From Microplitis mediator (taxonomy: Eukaryota; Arthropoda; Insecta; Hymenoptera; Braconidae): a stretch of DNA of 64,000 nt. Where the stretch lies: contig NC_079974.1 of NCBI RefSeq assembly GCF_029852145.1, positions 13,021,041 to 13,085,040 of the forward strand, read 5' to 3'. The notes under the pieces were generated by a model, which searched no databases, was not told the DNA's origin, and worked only from the letters and a program-made list of their open reading frames with translations. Below are positions 1-15,161 of the stretch, one piece after another. How positions within the stretch are numbered: the first letter of the stretch is position 1; every line of letters starts with the position of its first letter. Both the position numbers and the translations under genes were made by a program.

Positions 1-9
1 GACCATCAT

Positions 10-1105
10 GACTAGATCATAGTGACCATCACGACCATGATCATAGTGACCATCATGACCATGATCATGCTGACCATCATGACAATGATCATGGTCACTA
101 TCATGACCATCATGTCCAAGATCATAGTGATCATTATGACCAATTTGATGGTGACCATTATGACTATGACCATATCGACCATCATGACCATGATCATGGT
201 GACCATCATGACCATGATCATAGTCACTATCATGACCATCATGACCATGGTCATTGTCACCGTCATGACCATGATCGTAGTGACCATCATGACCATGATC
301 ATGGTCACAATCATTACCATCATGACTATGATCATAGTCACCATCGCGACAATCATGACCATGATTATGGTCACTATCATCACCATCGTGACCATAATCA
401 TGGTTGTCATTATGACCATTTTCATCGTGTCCATTTTGACCATGATCGATGTGACCATCATGACCATGATCGAAGTGACCATCATGACCATGATCATGGT
501 CACTATTATGACAATCATCCCAAGAATCATGGTGACCATCATGACTATGATCATGCTGATCATCATGACCATGATCATGGTGACCATCATGACCATAATC
601 ATGGTCACTATCATGACCATGATCATGCTGACCATCATGACCATGATCATGCTGACCATCATGACAATGATCATGGTCACTATCATGACCATCATGTCCA
701 AGATCATGGTAATCATTATGACCAATTCCATGGTGACCATCATGATCGAGAACATGGTGACTATCATGACTATGATCATGGTTACCATCATGACCATCAT
801 GACCATGATTATGGTTACTAGGATTACCATCATGACCATGATCATAGTGACCATCATGACCATGATTATGGTGACCATCATGACCATGATCATGGTGACC
901 ATCATACCATGATCATGGTGATCATTATGACCATGATCATGGTGACCATCATGACCATGATCATAGTGACCATTATGACCATGATCATGGTGACCATATT
1001 GATCAAAATCATGGTGACTATCATGACTATGATCATAGTGACCATTATGACCATGATCATGGTGACCATCATAACCAAGATCATGGTCACTATTATGACC
1101 ATCAT
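10..1105. repeat. A1 higher-order block, 1096 bp, copy 1
   Basis: Runs from one GACTAGATCATAG slip to the next and contains one CATCATACCATG slip near 901. The same order of variant monomers recurs at 21128-22223 with the same 1096-bp length. The copies differ by scattered substitutions, for example CATATCGACC here against CATATTGACC in copy 2, and a CATATTGATC against CATCTTGATC difference near the right end. Equal length plus scattered differences indicates an old block copied over 21 kb, not the same sequence assembled twice. Confidence 0.85.
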
Positions 1106-4100
1106 GACTAGATCATAGTGACCATCACGACCATGATCATAGTGACCATCATGACCATGATCATGCTGACCATCATGACAATGATCATGGTCACTATCAT
1201 GACCATCATGCCCAAGATCATGGTAATCATTATGACCAATTCCATGGTGACCATCATGATCGAGAACATGGTGACTATCATGACTATGATCATGGTTACC
1301 ATCATGACCATGATCATGATGACCATTATGACTATGATCATGGTCACTATCATGAACATAATCGTGGTGACCATCAAGAACATGATCATGGTCAGAATCA
1401 ATACCATCATGACCATGATCATGGTGACCATCATGATCGAGATCATGGTGATCATCATGACCATGATCATGGTAACCATCGCGACCATCATGACCATGAT
1501 TATGGTCACTATCATTACCACCATGACCATGATCATAGTTATCATTATGACCATTTCCATCGTGATCATTTTGACCATGATCGAAGTGAACATCACGACC
1601 ATGATCATGGTGACCATCATAACCATGATCACGGTAACCATTATGTCCATCATGCCCATGGTCATGTTGACCATCATAACCATGATCATCGTGGCCATTA
1701 TGCCCATGATCATGGTCACTATTATGACCATGATCGTGGTGACCATCATGAACATGATCATGGTCACTATCATGACCATCATGACCATGATCATGCTGAC
1801 CATCATGACAATGATCATGGTCACTATCATGACCATCATGTCCAAGATCAGGGTGACTATCATGACCATGATCATGGTTAACATCATGACCATGATCATG
1901 GTGACCATCATAACCATGATGATGGTCACTATCATGACTATGATCATGGTGACCATCATGGCAATGATCATGGTCTCTATCATGACCATCATTTCCAAGA
2001 TCATGGTGATCATTATGACCAATTTCATGGTGATCATTATGACCAATTTCATGGTGACCATTATGACTATGACCATATTGACCATCATGACCATGATCAT
2101 GGTGACCATCATGACCATGATCATAGTCACTATCATGACCATCATGACCATGGTCATGGTCACCGTCATGACCATGATCGTGGTGACCATCATGACCATG
2201 ATCATGGTCACAATCATTACCATCATGACTATGATCATAGTCACCATCGCGACAATCATGACCATGATTATGGTCACTATCATCACCATCGTGACCATAA
2301 TCATGGTTGTCATTATGACCATTTTCATCGTGTCCATTTTGACCATGATCGATGTGACCATCATGACCATGATCGAAGTGACCATCATGACCATGATCAT
2401 GGTCACTATTATGACAATCATCCCCAGAATCATGGTGACCATCATGACTATGATTATGGTGACCATCATGACCATGATCATGCTGACCATCATGGCCATG
2501 ATCATGCTGACCATCATGACAATGATCATGGTCACTATCATGACCATCATGTCCAAGATTATGGTAATCATCATGCCCGATTCCATGGTGACCATCATGA
2601 TCGAGAACATGGTGACTATCATGACTATGATCATGGTTACCATCATGACCATGATCATGATGACCATTATGACTATGATCATGGTCACTATCATGAACAT
2701 AATCGTGGTGACCATCAAGAACATGATCATGGTCACAATCACTACCATCATGACCATGATCATGGTGACCATCATGATCGAGATCATGGTGATCATCATG
2801 ACCATGATCATGGTAACCATCGCGACCATCATGACCATGATTATGGTCACTATCATTACCACCATGACCATGATCATAGTTATCATTATGACCATTTCCA
2901 TCGTGACCATTTTGAACATGATCGAAGTGAACATCACGACCATGATCATGGTGACCATCATAACCATGATCACGGTAACCATTATGTCCATCATGCCCAT
3001 GGTCATGTTGACCATCATAACCATGATCATCGTGGCCATTATGCCCATGATCATGGTCACTATTATGACCATGATCGTGGTGACCATCATGAACATGATC
3101 ATGGTCACTATCATGACCATCATGACCATGATCATGCTGACCATCATGACAATGATCATGCTGACCATCATGACAATGATCATGGTCACTATCATGACCA
3201 TCATGTCCAAGATCAGGGTGACTATCATGACCATAATCATGGTTAACATCATGACCATGATCATAGTGACCATCATAACCATGATGATGGTCACTATCAT
3301 GACCATGATCATGGTGACCATCATGGCAATGATCATGGTCTCTATCATGACCATCATTTCCAAGATCATGGTGATCATTATGACCAATTTCATGGTGACC
3401 ATCATAACCATGATCATCGTGGCCATTATGCCCATGATCATGGTCACTATTATGACCATGATCGTGGTGACCATCATGAACATGATCATGGTCACTATCA
3501 TGACCATCATGACCATGATCATGCTGACCATCATGACAATGATCATGCTGACCATCATGACAATGATCATGGTCACTATCATGACCATCATGTCCAAGAT
3601 CAGGGTGACTATCATGACCATGATCATGGTTATAATCATAACCATGATCACGGTGACCATTATGCCCATGATCATGGTCACTATCATGACAATGATCGTG
3701 GTGACCATCATGAACATTATCATGGTCACTATCATGACAATGATCATGCTGACCATCATGACAATGATCATGCTGACCATCATGACAATGATCATGGTGA
3801 CCATCATGACCATGATCATGGTGACCATCATGACCATGATCACGGGGACCATTATGACCAATTTCATGGTGACCATCATAACCATGATCATCGTGGCCAT
3901 CATGCCCATGATCATGGTCACTATTATGACCATGATCGTGGTGACCTTCATGAACATGATCATGGTCACTATCATGACCATCATGACCATGATCATGCTG
4001 ACCATCATGACAATGATCATGCTGACCATCATGACAATGATCATGGTCACTATCATGACCATCATGTCCAAGATCAGGGTGACTATCATGACCATGATCA

Positions 4101-4324
4101 TAGTTAACATCGTAACCATGATCACGGTGACCATTATGCCCATGATCATGGTCACTATCATGACAATTATCGTGGTGACCATCATGACCATGATCATGCT
4201 GACCATCATAACAATGATCATGCTGACCATCATGACAATGATCATGCTGACCATCATGACAATGATCATGGTGACCATCATGACCATGATCATGGTGACC
4301 ATCATGACCATGATCACGGGGACC

Positions 4325-4760
4325 ATTATGACCAATTTCATGGGGACCATCAGGATCGAGATCATGGTGACCATCAGGATCGAGATCATGGTGACTATCA
4401 TGACTATGATCATGGTGACCATCATGACCATGATCATGGTGACCATCATGACCATGATCATGCTGACCATCATGACAATGATCATGGTGACCATCATGAC
4501 CATGATCACGGGGACCATTATGACCAATTTCATGGTGACCATCAGGATCGAGATCATGGTGACCATCAGGATCGAGATTATGGTGACCATCAGGATTGAG
4601 ATCATGGTGACTATCATGACAATGATCATGGTGACTATCATGACCATGATCATGGTGACCATCATGACCATGATCACGGGGACCATTATGACCAATTTCA
4701 TGGTGACCATCAGGATCGAGATCATGGTGACCATCAGGATTGAGATCATGGTGACTCTCA
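4325..4760. repeat. CAGGATCGAG monomer subfamily in A1
   Basis: Neighbouring monomers here share the derived form GACCATCAGGATCGAGATC in place of GACCATCATGACCATGATC. They are grouped in pairs and triplets (near 4349, 4373, 4541, 4565, 4589, 4709, 4733) and alternate with GATCACGGGGACC variants. Some copies have decayed to CAGGATTGAG, consistent with CpG loss. The same derived monomers reappear in A2 near 27600-27890. This is local homogenisation of one mutant monomer. No coding or RNA feature is visible. Confidence 0.8.
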
Positions 4761-5459
4761 TGACTATGATCATGGTGACCATCATGACCATGATCATGGT
4801 GATCATTATGACCATGATCATGGTGACCATCATGACCATGATCATGGTGACCATTATGACCATGATCATGGTGACCATCTTGATCAAGATCATGGTGACT
4901 ATCATGACTATGATCATCGTGACCATCATGACCATGATCATGGTGACCATCGTGATCATGATCATGGTCACCATCATGACCATGATCGTGGTGACCATCA
5001 TGACCATGATCATGGTCACTATCATGACCATCATGACCATAATCATGGTGAGCATCATGACCATGATCATGGTGATTATCATGACCATAATCATGGTCAC
5101 AATCATAACTATCATGACTATGATCATAGTCACCATCGCGACAATCATGACCATGATTATGGTTACTATCATCACCATCGTGACCATAATCATGGTTGTC
5201 ATTCTGACCATTTTCATCGTGTCCATTTTGACCATGATCGTGGTGACCATCATGACCATGATCGAAGTGACCATCATGACCATGATCATGGTCACTATTA
5301 TGACAATCATCCCCAGAATCATGGTGACCATCATGACTATGATCATGGTGACCATCATGACCATGATCATGGTGACCATTATGACCATAATCATGGTCAC
5401 TATCATGACCATGATCATGCTGACCATCATGACCATGATCATGCTGACCATCATGACAA

Positions 5460-8400
5460 TGATCATGGTAACCATCGCGACCATCATGACCATGATTATG
5501 GTCACTATCATTACCACCATGACCATGATCATAGTTATCATTATAACTATTTCCATCGTGACCATTTTGACCATGATCATGGTGACCATCATAACCATGA
5601 TCACGGTAACCATTATGTCCATCATGCCCATGGTCATGTTGACCATCATAACCATGATCATCGTGGCTATTATGCCCATGATCATGGTCACTATTATGAA
5701 CATGATCGTGGTGACTATCATGAACATGATCATGGTCACTATCATGACTATCATGACCATGATCATGCTGACCATCATGACAATGATCATGCTGACCATC
5801 ATGACAATGATCATGGTCACTATCATGACCATCATGTCCAAGATCAGGGTGACTATCATGACCATGATCATGGTTAACATCATGACCATGATCATGGTGA
5901 CCATCATAACCATGATGATGGTCACTATCATGACCATGATCATGGTGACCATCATGGCAATGATCATGGTCTCTATCATGACCATCATTTCCAAGATCAT
6001 GGTGATCATTATGACCAATTTCATGGTGACCATTATGACTATGACCATATTGACCATCATGACCATGATCATGGTGACCATCATGACCATGATCATAGTC
6101 ACTATCATGACCATCATGACTATGATCATATTCACCATCGCGACAATCATGACCATGATTATGGTCACTATCATCACCATCGTGACCATAATCATGGTTG
6201 TCATTATGACCATTTTCATCGTGTCCATTTTGACCATGATCGAAGTGACCATCATGACCATGATCATGGTCACTATTATGACAATCATCCCCAGAATCAT
6301 GGTGACCATCATGACTATGATCATGGTGACCATCATGACCATGATCATGGTGACCATCATGACCATAATCATGGTCACTATCATGACCATGATCATGCTG
6401 ACCATCATGACCATGATCATGCTGACCATCATGATCATGATCATGCTGACCATCATGACAATGATCATGGTCACTATCATGACCATCATGTCCAAGATCA
6501 TGGTAATCATTATGCCCGATTCCATGGTGACCATCATGATCGAGAACATGGTGACTATCATGACTATGATCTTGGTTACCATCATGACCATGATCATGAT
6601 GACTATTATGACTATGATCATGGTCACTATCATGAACATAATCGTGGTGACCATCAAGAACATGATCATGGTCACAATCACTACCATCATGACCATGATC
6701 ATGGTGACCATCATGATCGAGATCATGGTGATCATCTTGACCATGATCATGGTAACCATCGCGACCACCATGACCATGATTATGGTCACTATCATTACCA
6801 CCATGACCATGATCATAGTTATCATTATGACCATTTCCATCGTGACCATTTTGACCATGATCGAAGTGAACATCACGACCATGATCATAGTGACCATCAT
6901 AACCATGATCACGGTAACCATTATGTCCATCATGCCCATGGTCATGTTGACCATCATAACCATGATCATCGTAACCATTATGCCCATGATCATGGTCACT
7001 ATTATGACCATGATCGTGGTGACCATCATGAACATGATCATGGTCACTATCATGACCATCATGACCATGATCATGCTGACCATCATGACAATGATCATGC
7101 TGTCCATCATGACAATGATCATGGTCACTATCATGACCATCATGTCCAAGATCAGGGTGACTATCATGACCATGATCATGGTGACCATCATAACCATTAT
7201 CACGGTAACCATTATGTCCATCATGCCCATGGTCATGTTGACCATCATAACCATGATCATCGTGGCCATTATGCCCATGATCATGGTCACTATTATGACC
7301 ATGATCGTGGTGACCATCATGAACATGATCATGGTCACTATCATGACCATCATGACCATGATCATGCTGACCATCATGACAATGATCATGCTGACCATCA
7401 TGACAATGATCACGCTGACCATCATGACAATGATCATGCTGACCATCGTGACAATGATCATGGTCACTATCATGACCATCTTGTCCAAGATCAGGGTGAC
7501 TATCATGACCATGATCATGGTTAACATCATGACCATGATCATGGTTAACATCATGACCATGATCATGGTGACCATCATAACCATGATGATGGTCACTATC
7601 ATGACCATGATCATGGTGACCATCATGGCAATGATCATGGTCTCTATCATGACCATCATTTCCAAGATCATGGTGATCATTATGACCAATTTCATGGTGA
7701 CCATTATGACTATGACCATATTGACCATCATGACCATGATCATGGTGACCATCATGACCATGATCATAGTCACTATCATGACCATCATGACCATGGTCAT
7801 GGTCACCGTCATGACCATGATCGTGGTGACCATCATGACCATGATCATGGTCACAATCATTACCATCATGACTATGATCATAGTCACCATCGCGACAATC
7901 ATGACCATGATTATGGTCACTATCATCACCATCGTGACCATAATCATGGTTGTCATTATGACCATTTTCATCGTGTCCATTTTGACCATGATCGATGTGA
8001 CCATCATGACCATGATCGAAGTGACCATCATGACCATGATCATGGTCACTATTATGACAATCATCCCCAGAATCATGGTGACCATCATGACTATGATCAT
8101 GGTGACCATCATGACCATGATCATGGTGACCATCATGACTATAATCATGGTCACTATCATGACCATGATCATGCTGACCATCATGACCATGATCATGCTG
8201 ACCATCATGACAATGATCATGGTCACTATCATGACCATCATGTCCAAGATCATGGTAATCATTATGACCAATTCCATGGTGACCATCATGATCGAGAACA
8301 TGGTGACTATCATGACTATGATCATGGTTACCATCATGACCATGATCATGATGACCATTATGACTATGATCATGGTCACTATCATGAACATAATCGTGGT

Positions 8401-8600
8401 GACCATCAAGAACATGATCATGGTCACAATCACTACCATCATGACCATGATCATGGTGACCATCATGATCGAGATCATGGTGATCATCTTGACCATGATC
8501 ATGGTAACCATCGCGACCATCATGACCATGATTATGGTCACTATCATTACCACCATGACCATGATCATAGTTATCATTATGACCATTTCCATCGTGACCA
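5460..8600. repeat. A1 long-range duplicated segment, copy 1
   Basis: The order of rare variants here is repeated about 11.1 kb downstream at roughly 16550-19700. Anchors are TTATAACTATTTCC at 5540 and 16630, the ATATTCACC variant near 6127 and 17217, a GAACATAATCG motif at 6634 and 17748, and the same motif at 8386 and 19476. Offsets are 11090, 11090, 11114 and 11090, so the copies differ by single-monomer gains and losses of 24 bp. End points are approximate. Confidence 0.75.
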
Positions 8601-10850
8601 TTTTGACCATGATCGAAGTGAACATCACGACCATGATCATAGTGACCATCATAACCATGATCACGGTAACCATTATGTCCATCATGCCCATGGTCATGTT
8701 GACCATCATAACCATGATCATCGTAACCATTATGCCCATGATCATGGTCACTATTATGACCATGATCGTGGTGACCATCATGAACATGATCATGGTCACT
8801 ATCATGACCATCATGACCATGATCATGCTGACCATCATGACAATGATCATGCTGTCCATCATGACAATGATCATGGTCACTATCATGACCATCATGTCCA
8901 AGATCAGGGTGACTATCATGACCATGATCATGGTGACCATCATAACCATTATCACGGTAACCATTATGTCCATCATGCCCATGGTCATGTTGACCATCAT
9001 AACCATGATCATCGTGGCCATTATGCCCATGATCATAGTCACTATTATGACCATGATCGTGGTGACCATCATGAACATGATCATGGTCACTATCATGACC
9101 ATCATGAGCATGATCATGCTGACCATCATGACAATGATCATGCTGACCATCATGACAATGATCATGCTGACCATCATGACAATGATCATGCTGACCATCG
9201 TGACAATGATCATGGTCACTATCATGACCATCTTGTCCATGATCATGGTTAACATCATGACCATGATCATGGTGACCATCATAACCATGATGATGGTCAC
9301 TATCATGACCATGATCATGGTGACCATCATGGCAATGATCATGGTCTCTATCATGACCATCATTTCCAAGATCATGGTGATCATTATGACCAATTTCATG
9401 GTGACCATTATGACTATGACCATATTGACCATCATGACCATGATCATGGTGACCATCATGACCATGATCATAGTCACTATCATGACCATCATGTCCAAGA
9501 TCATGGTAATCATTATGACCAATTTCATGGTGACCATCATGATCGAGAACATGGTGACTATCATGACTATGATCATGGTTACCATCATGACCATGATCAT
9601 GATGACCATTATGACTATGATCATGGTCACTATCATGAACATAATCGTGGTGACCATCAAGAACATGATCATGGTCACAATCAATACCATCATGACCATG
9701 ATCATGGTGACCATCATGATCGAGATCATGGTGATCATCATGACCATGATCATGGTAACCATCGCGACCATCATGACCATGATTATGGTCACTATCATTA
9801 CCACCATGACCATGATCATAGTTATCATTATAACTATTTCCATCGTGACCATTTTGACCATGATCATGGTGACCATCATAACCATGATCACGGTAACCAT
9901 TATGTCCATCATGCCCATGGTCATGTTGACCATCATAACCATGATCATCGTGGCTATTATGCCCATGATCATGGTCACTATTATGACCATGATCGTGGTG
10001 ACCATCATGAACATGATCATGGTCACTATCATGACTATCATGACCATGATCATGCTGACCATCATGACAATGATCATGCTGACCATCATGACAATGATCA
10101 TGGTCACTATCATGACCATCATGTCCAAGATCAGGGTGACTATCATGACCATGATCATGGTTAACATCATGACCATGATCATGGTGACCATCATAACCAT
10201 GATGATGGTCACTATCATGACCATGATCATGGTGACCATCATGGCAATGATCATGGTCTCTATCATGACCATCATGACCATGGTCATGGTCACCGTCATG
10301 ACCATGATCGTGGTGACCATCATGACCATGATCATGGTGACCATCATGACCATCATGACCATGATTATGGTTACTAGGATTACCATCATGACCATGATCA
10401 TAGTGACCATCATGACCATGATTATGGTGACCATCATGACCATGATCATGGTGACCATCATACCATGATCATGGTGATCATTATGACCATGATCATGGTG
10501 ACCATCATGACCATGATCATAGTGACCATTATGACAATGATCATGGTGACCATCTTGATCAAAATCATGGTGACCATTATGACTATGACCATATTGACCA
10601 TCATGACCATGATCATGGTGACCATCATGACCATGATCATAGTCACTATCATGACCATCATGACCATGGTCATGGTCACCGTCATGACCATGATCGTGGT
10701 GACCATCATGACCATGATCATGGTGACCATCATGACCATCATGACCATGATTATGGTTACTAGGATTACCATCATGACCATGATCATAGTGACCATCATG
10801 ACCATGATTATGGTGACCATCATGACCATGATCATGGTGACCATCATACC

Positions 10851-11252
10851 ATGATCATGGTGATCATTATGACCATGATCATGGTGACCATCATGACCAT
10901 GATCATAGTGACCATTATGACAATGATCATGGTGACCATCTTGATCAAAATCATGGTGACTATCATGACTATGATCATAGTGACCATTATGACCATGATC
11001 ATGGTGACCATTATGACCATGATCATGGTGACCATCATGACCATGATCATAGTGACCATTATGACCATGATCATGGTGACCATCTTGATCAAAATCATGG
11101 TGACTATCATGACTATGATCATAGTGACCATCATGACCATGATCATGCTGACCATCATGACCATGATCTTGGTGACCATCATGACCATGATCATGGTGAC
11201 CATCATAACCAAGATCATGGTCACTATTATGACCATCATGACTAGATCATAG
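10851..11252. repeat. A1 402-bp block, copy 1
   Basis: A 402-bp block that starts just after a CATCATACCATG slip, contains two CTTGATCAAAATC monomers, and ends at a GACTAGATCATAG slip. The same block lies at 20739-21140 and 24245-24646 (offsets 9888 and then 3506) with only a few substitutions between copies. It acts as a module joining larger blocks of A1. Confidence 0.88.
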
Positions 11253-12650
11253 TGACCATCACGACCATGATCATAGTGACCATCATGACCATGATCATGC
11301 TGACCATCATGACAATGATCATGGTCACTATCATGACCATCATGTCCAAGATCATGGTGATCATTATGACCAATTTGATGGTGACCATTATGACTATGAC
11401 CATATTGACCATCATGACCATGATCATGGTGACCATCATGACCATGATCATAGTCACTATCATGACCATCATGACCATGGTCATGGTCACCGTCATGACC
11501 ATGATCGTGGTGACCATCATGACCATGATCATGGTCACAATCATTACCATCATGACTATGATCATAGTCACCATCGCGACAATCATGACCATGATTATGG
11601 TCACTATCATCACCATCGTGACCATAATCATGGCTGTCATTATGACCATTTTCATCGTGTCCATTTTGACCATGATCGATGTGACCATCATGACCATGAT
11701 CGAAATGACCATCATGACCATGATCATGGTCACTATTATGACAATCATCCCAAGAATCATGGTGACCATCATGACTATGATCATGCTGACCATCATGACC
11801 ATGATCATGGTCACTATCATGACCATCATGTCCAAGATCATGGTAATCATTATGACCAATTCCATGGTGACCATCATGATCGAGAACATGGTGACTATCA
11901 TGACTATGATCATGGTTACCATCATGACCATCATGACCATGATTATGGTTACTAGGATTACCATCATGACCATGATCATAGTGACCATCATGACCATGAT
12001 TATGGTGACCATCTTGATCAAAATCATGGTGACTATCATGACTATGATCATAGTGACCATTATGACCATGATCATGGTGACCATCATAACCAAGATCATG
12101 GTCACTATTATGACCATCACGACTAGATCATAGTGACCATCACGACCATGATCATAGTGACCATCATGACCATGATCATGCTGACCATCATGACAATGAT
12201 CATGGTCACTATCATGACCATCATGTCCAAGATCATGGTGATCATTATGACCAATTTGATGGTGACCATTATGACTATGACCATATTGACCATCATGACC
12301 ATGATCATGGTGACCATCATGACCATGATCATAGTCACTATCATGACCATCATGACCATGGTCATGGTCACCGTCATGACCATGATCGTGGTGACCATCA
12401 TGACCATGATCATGGTCACAATCATTACCATCATGACTATGATCATAGTCACCATCGCGACAATCATGACCATGATTATGGTCACTATCATCACCATCGT
12501 GACCACAATCATGGTTGTCATTATGACCATTTTCATCGTGTCCATTTTGACCATGATCGATGTGACCATCATGACCATGATCGAAGTGACCATCATGACC
12601 ATGATCATGGTCACTATTATGACAATCATCCCAAGAATCATGGTGACCAT

Positions 12651-15161
12651 CATGACTATGATCATGCTGACCATCATGACCATGATCATGGTGACCATCA
12701 TGACCATAATCATGGTCACTATCATGACCATGATCATGCTGACCATCATGACCATGATCATGCTGACCATCATGGCAATGATCATGGTCACTATCATGAC
12801 CATCATGTCCAAGATCATGGTAATCATTATGACCAATTCCATGGTGACCATCATGATCGAGAACATGGTGACTATCATGACTATGATCATGGTTACCATC
12901 ATGACCATGATCATGATGACCATTATGACTATGATCATGGTCACTATCATGAACATAATCGTGGTGACCATCAAGAACATGATCATGGTCACAATCACTA
13001 CCATCATGACCATGATCATGGTGACCATCATGATCGAGATCATGGTGATCATCATGACCATGATCATGGTAACCATCGCGACCATCATGACCATGATTAT
13101 GGTCACTATCATTACCACCATGACCATGATCATAGTTATCATTATGACCATTTCCATCGTGACCATTTTGACCATGATCGAAGTGAACATCACGACCATG
13201 ATCATGGTGACCATCATAACCATGATCACGGTAACCATTATGTCCATCATGCCCATGGTCATGTTGACCATCATAACCATGATCATCGTGGCCATTATGC
13301 CCATGATCATGGTCACTATCATGACCATCATGACCATAATCATGGTGAGCATCATGACCATGATCATGGTGATTATCATGACCATAATCATGGTCACAAT
13401 CATAACCATCATGACTATGATCATAGTCACCATCGCGACAATCATGACCATGATTATGGTTACTATCATCACCATCGTGACCATAATCATGGTTGTCATT
13501 CTTACCATTTTCATCGTGTCCATTTTGACCATGATCGATGTGACCATCATGACCATGATCGAAGTGACCATCATGACCATGATCATGGTCACTATTATGA
13601 CAATCATCCCCAGAATCATGGTGACCATCATGACTATGATCATGGTGACCATCATGACCATGATCATGGTGACCATTATGACCATAATCATGGTCACTAT
13701 CATGACCATGATCATGCTGACCATCATGACCATGATCATGCTGACCATCATGACAATGATCATGGTCACTATCATGACCATCATGTCCAAGATCATGGTA
13801 ATCATTATGACCAATTCCATGGTGACCATCATGATCGAGAACATGGTGACTATCATGACTATGATCATGGTTACCATCATGACCATGATCATGATGACCA
13901 TTATGACTATGATCATGGTCACTATCATGAACATAATCGTGGTGACCATCAAGAACATGATCATGGTCACAATCAATACCATCATGACCATGATCATGTT
14001 GACCATCATGATCGAGATCATGGTGATCATCATGACCATGATCATGGTAACCATCGCGACCATCATGACCATGATTATGGTCACTATCATTACCACCATG
14101 ACCATGATCATAGTTATCATTATAACTATTTCCATCGTGACCATTTTGACCATGATCATGGTGACCATCATAACCATGATCACGGTAACCATTATGTCCA
14201 TCATGCCCATGGTCATGTTGACCATCATAACCATGATCATCGTGGCTATTATGCCCATGATCATGGTCACTATTATGACCATGATCGTGGTGACCATCAT
14301 GAACATGATCATGGTCACTATCATGACTATCATGACCATGATCATGCTGACCATCATGACAATGATCATGCTGACCATCATGACAATGATCATGGTCACT
14401 ATCATGACCATCATGTCCAAGATCAGGGTGACTATCATGACCATGATCATGGTTAACATCATGACCATGATCATGGTGACCATCATAACCATGATGATGG
14501 TCACTATCATGACCATGATCATGGTGACCATCATGGCAATGATCATGGTCTCTATCATGACCATCATTTCCAAGATCATGGTGATCATTATGACCAATTT
14601 CATGGTGACCATTATGACTATGACCATATTGACCATCATGACCATGATCATGGTGACCATCATGACCATGATCATAGTCACTATCATGACCATCATGACT
14701 ATGATCATATTCACCATCGCGACAATCATGACCATGATTATGGTCACTATCATCACCATCGTGACCATAATCATGGTTGTCATTATGACCATTTTCATTG
14801 TGTCCATTTTGACCATGATCGATGTGACCATCATGACCATGATCGAAGTGACCATCATGACCATGATCATGGTCACTATTATGACAATCATCCCAAGAAT
14901 CATGGTGACCATCATGACTATGATCATGCTGACCATCATGACCATGATCATGGTGACCATCATGACCATAATCATGGTCACTATCATGACCATGATCATG
15001 CTGACCATCATGACCATGATCATGCTGACCATCATGACAATGATCATGGTCACTATCATGACCATCATGTCCAAGATCATGGTAATCATTATGACCAATT
15101 CCATGGTGACCATCATGATCGAGAACATGGTGACTATCATGACTATGATCATGGTTACCAT
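12651..15161. repeat. A1 2.51-kb tandem duplication, copy 1
   Basis: Begins at CATGACTATGATCATGCTG and is followed directly by a second copy at 15162. Internal anchors hold an offset of 2511 bp: CATGGTGAGC at 13341 and 15852, ATGATCATATTC at 14701 and 17212. Substitutions separate the copies, for example TTACCATTTTC near 13502 against TGACCATTTTC near 16013. The juxtaposition of GGTTACCATCATGACTATG at 15152-15170 is the new junction. Confidence 0.85.

Noticed and set aside
1108..10461. Open frame of about 3100 codons on the minus strand (and a similar one on the plus strand)
   Set aside because: It reads a monotonous Met/Thr/Ile/Val octapeptide from the 24-bp repeat, exists on both strands at once, and stops at 1-bp slips. 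It is a by-product of the repeat, not a gene. The same applies to all long open frames in A1, A2 and A3.
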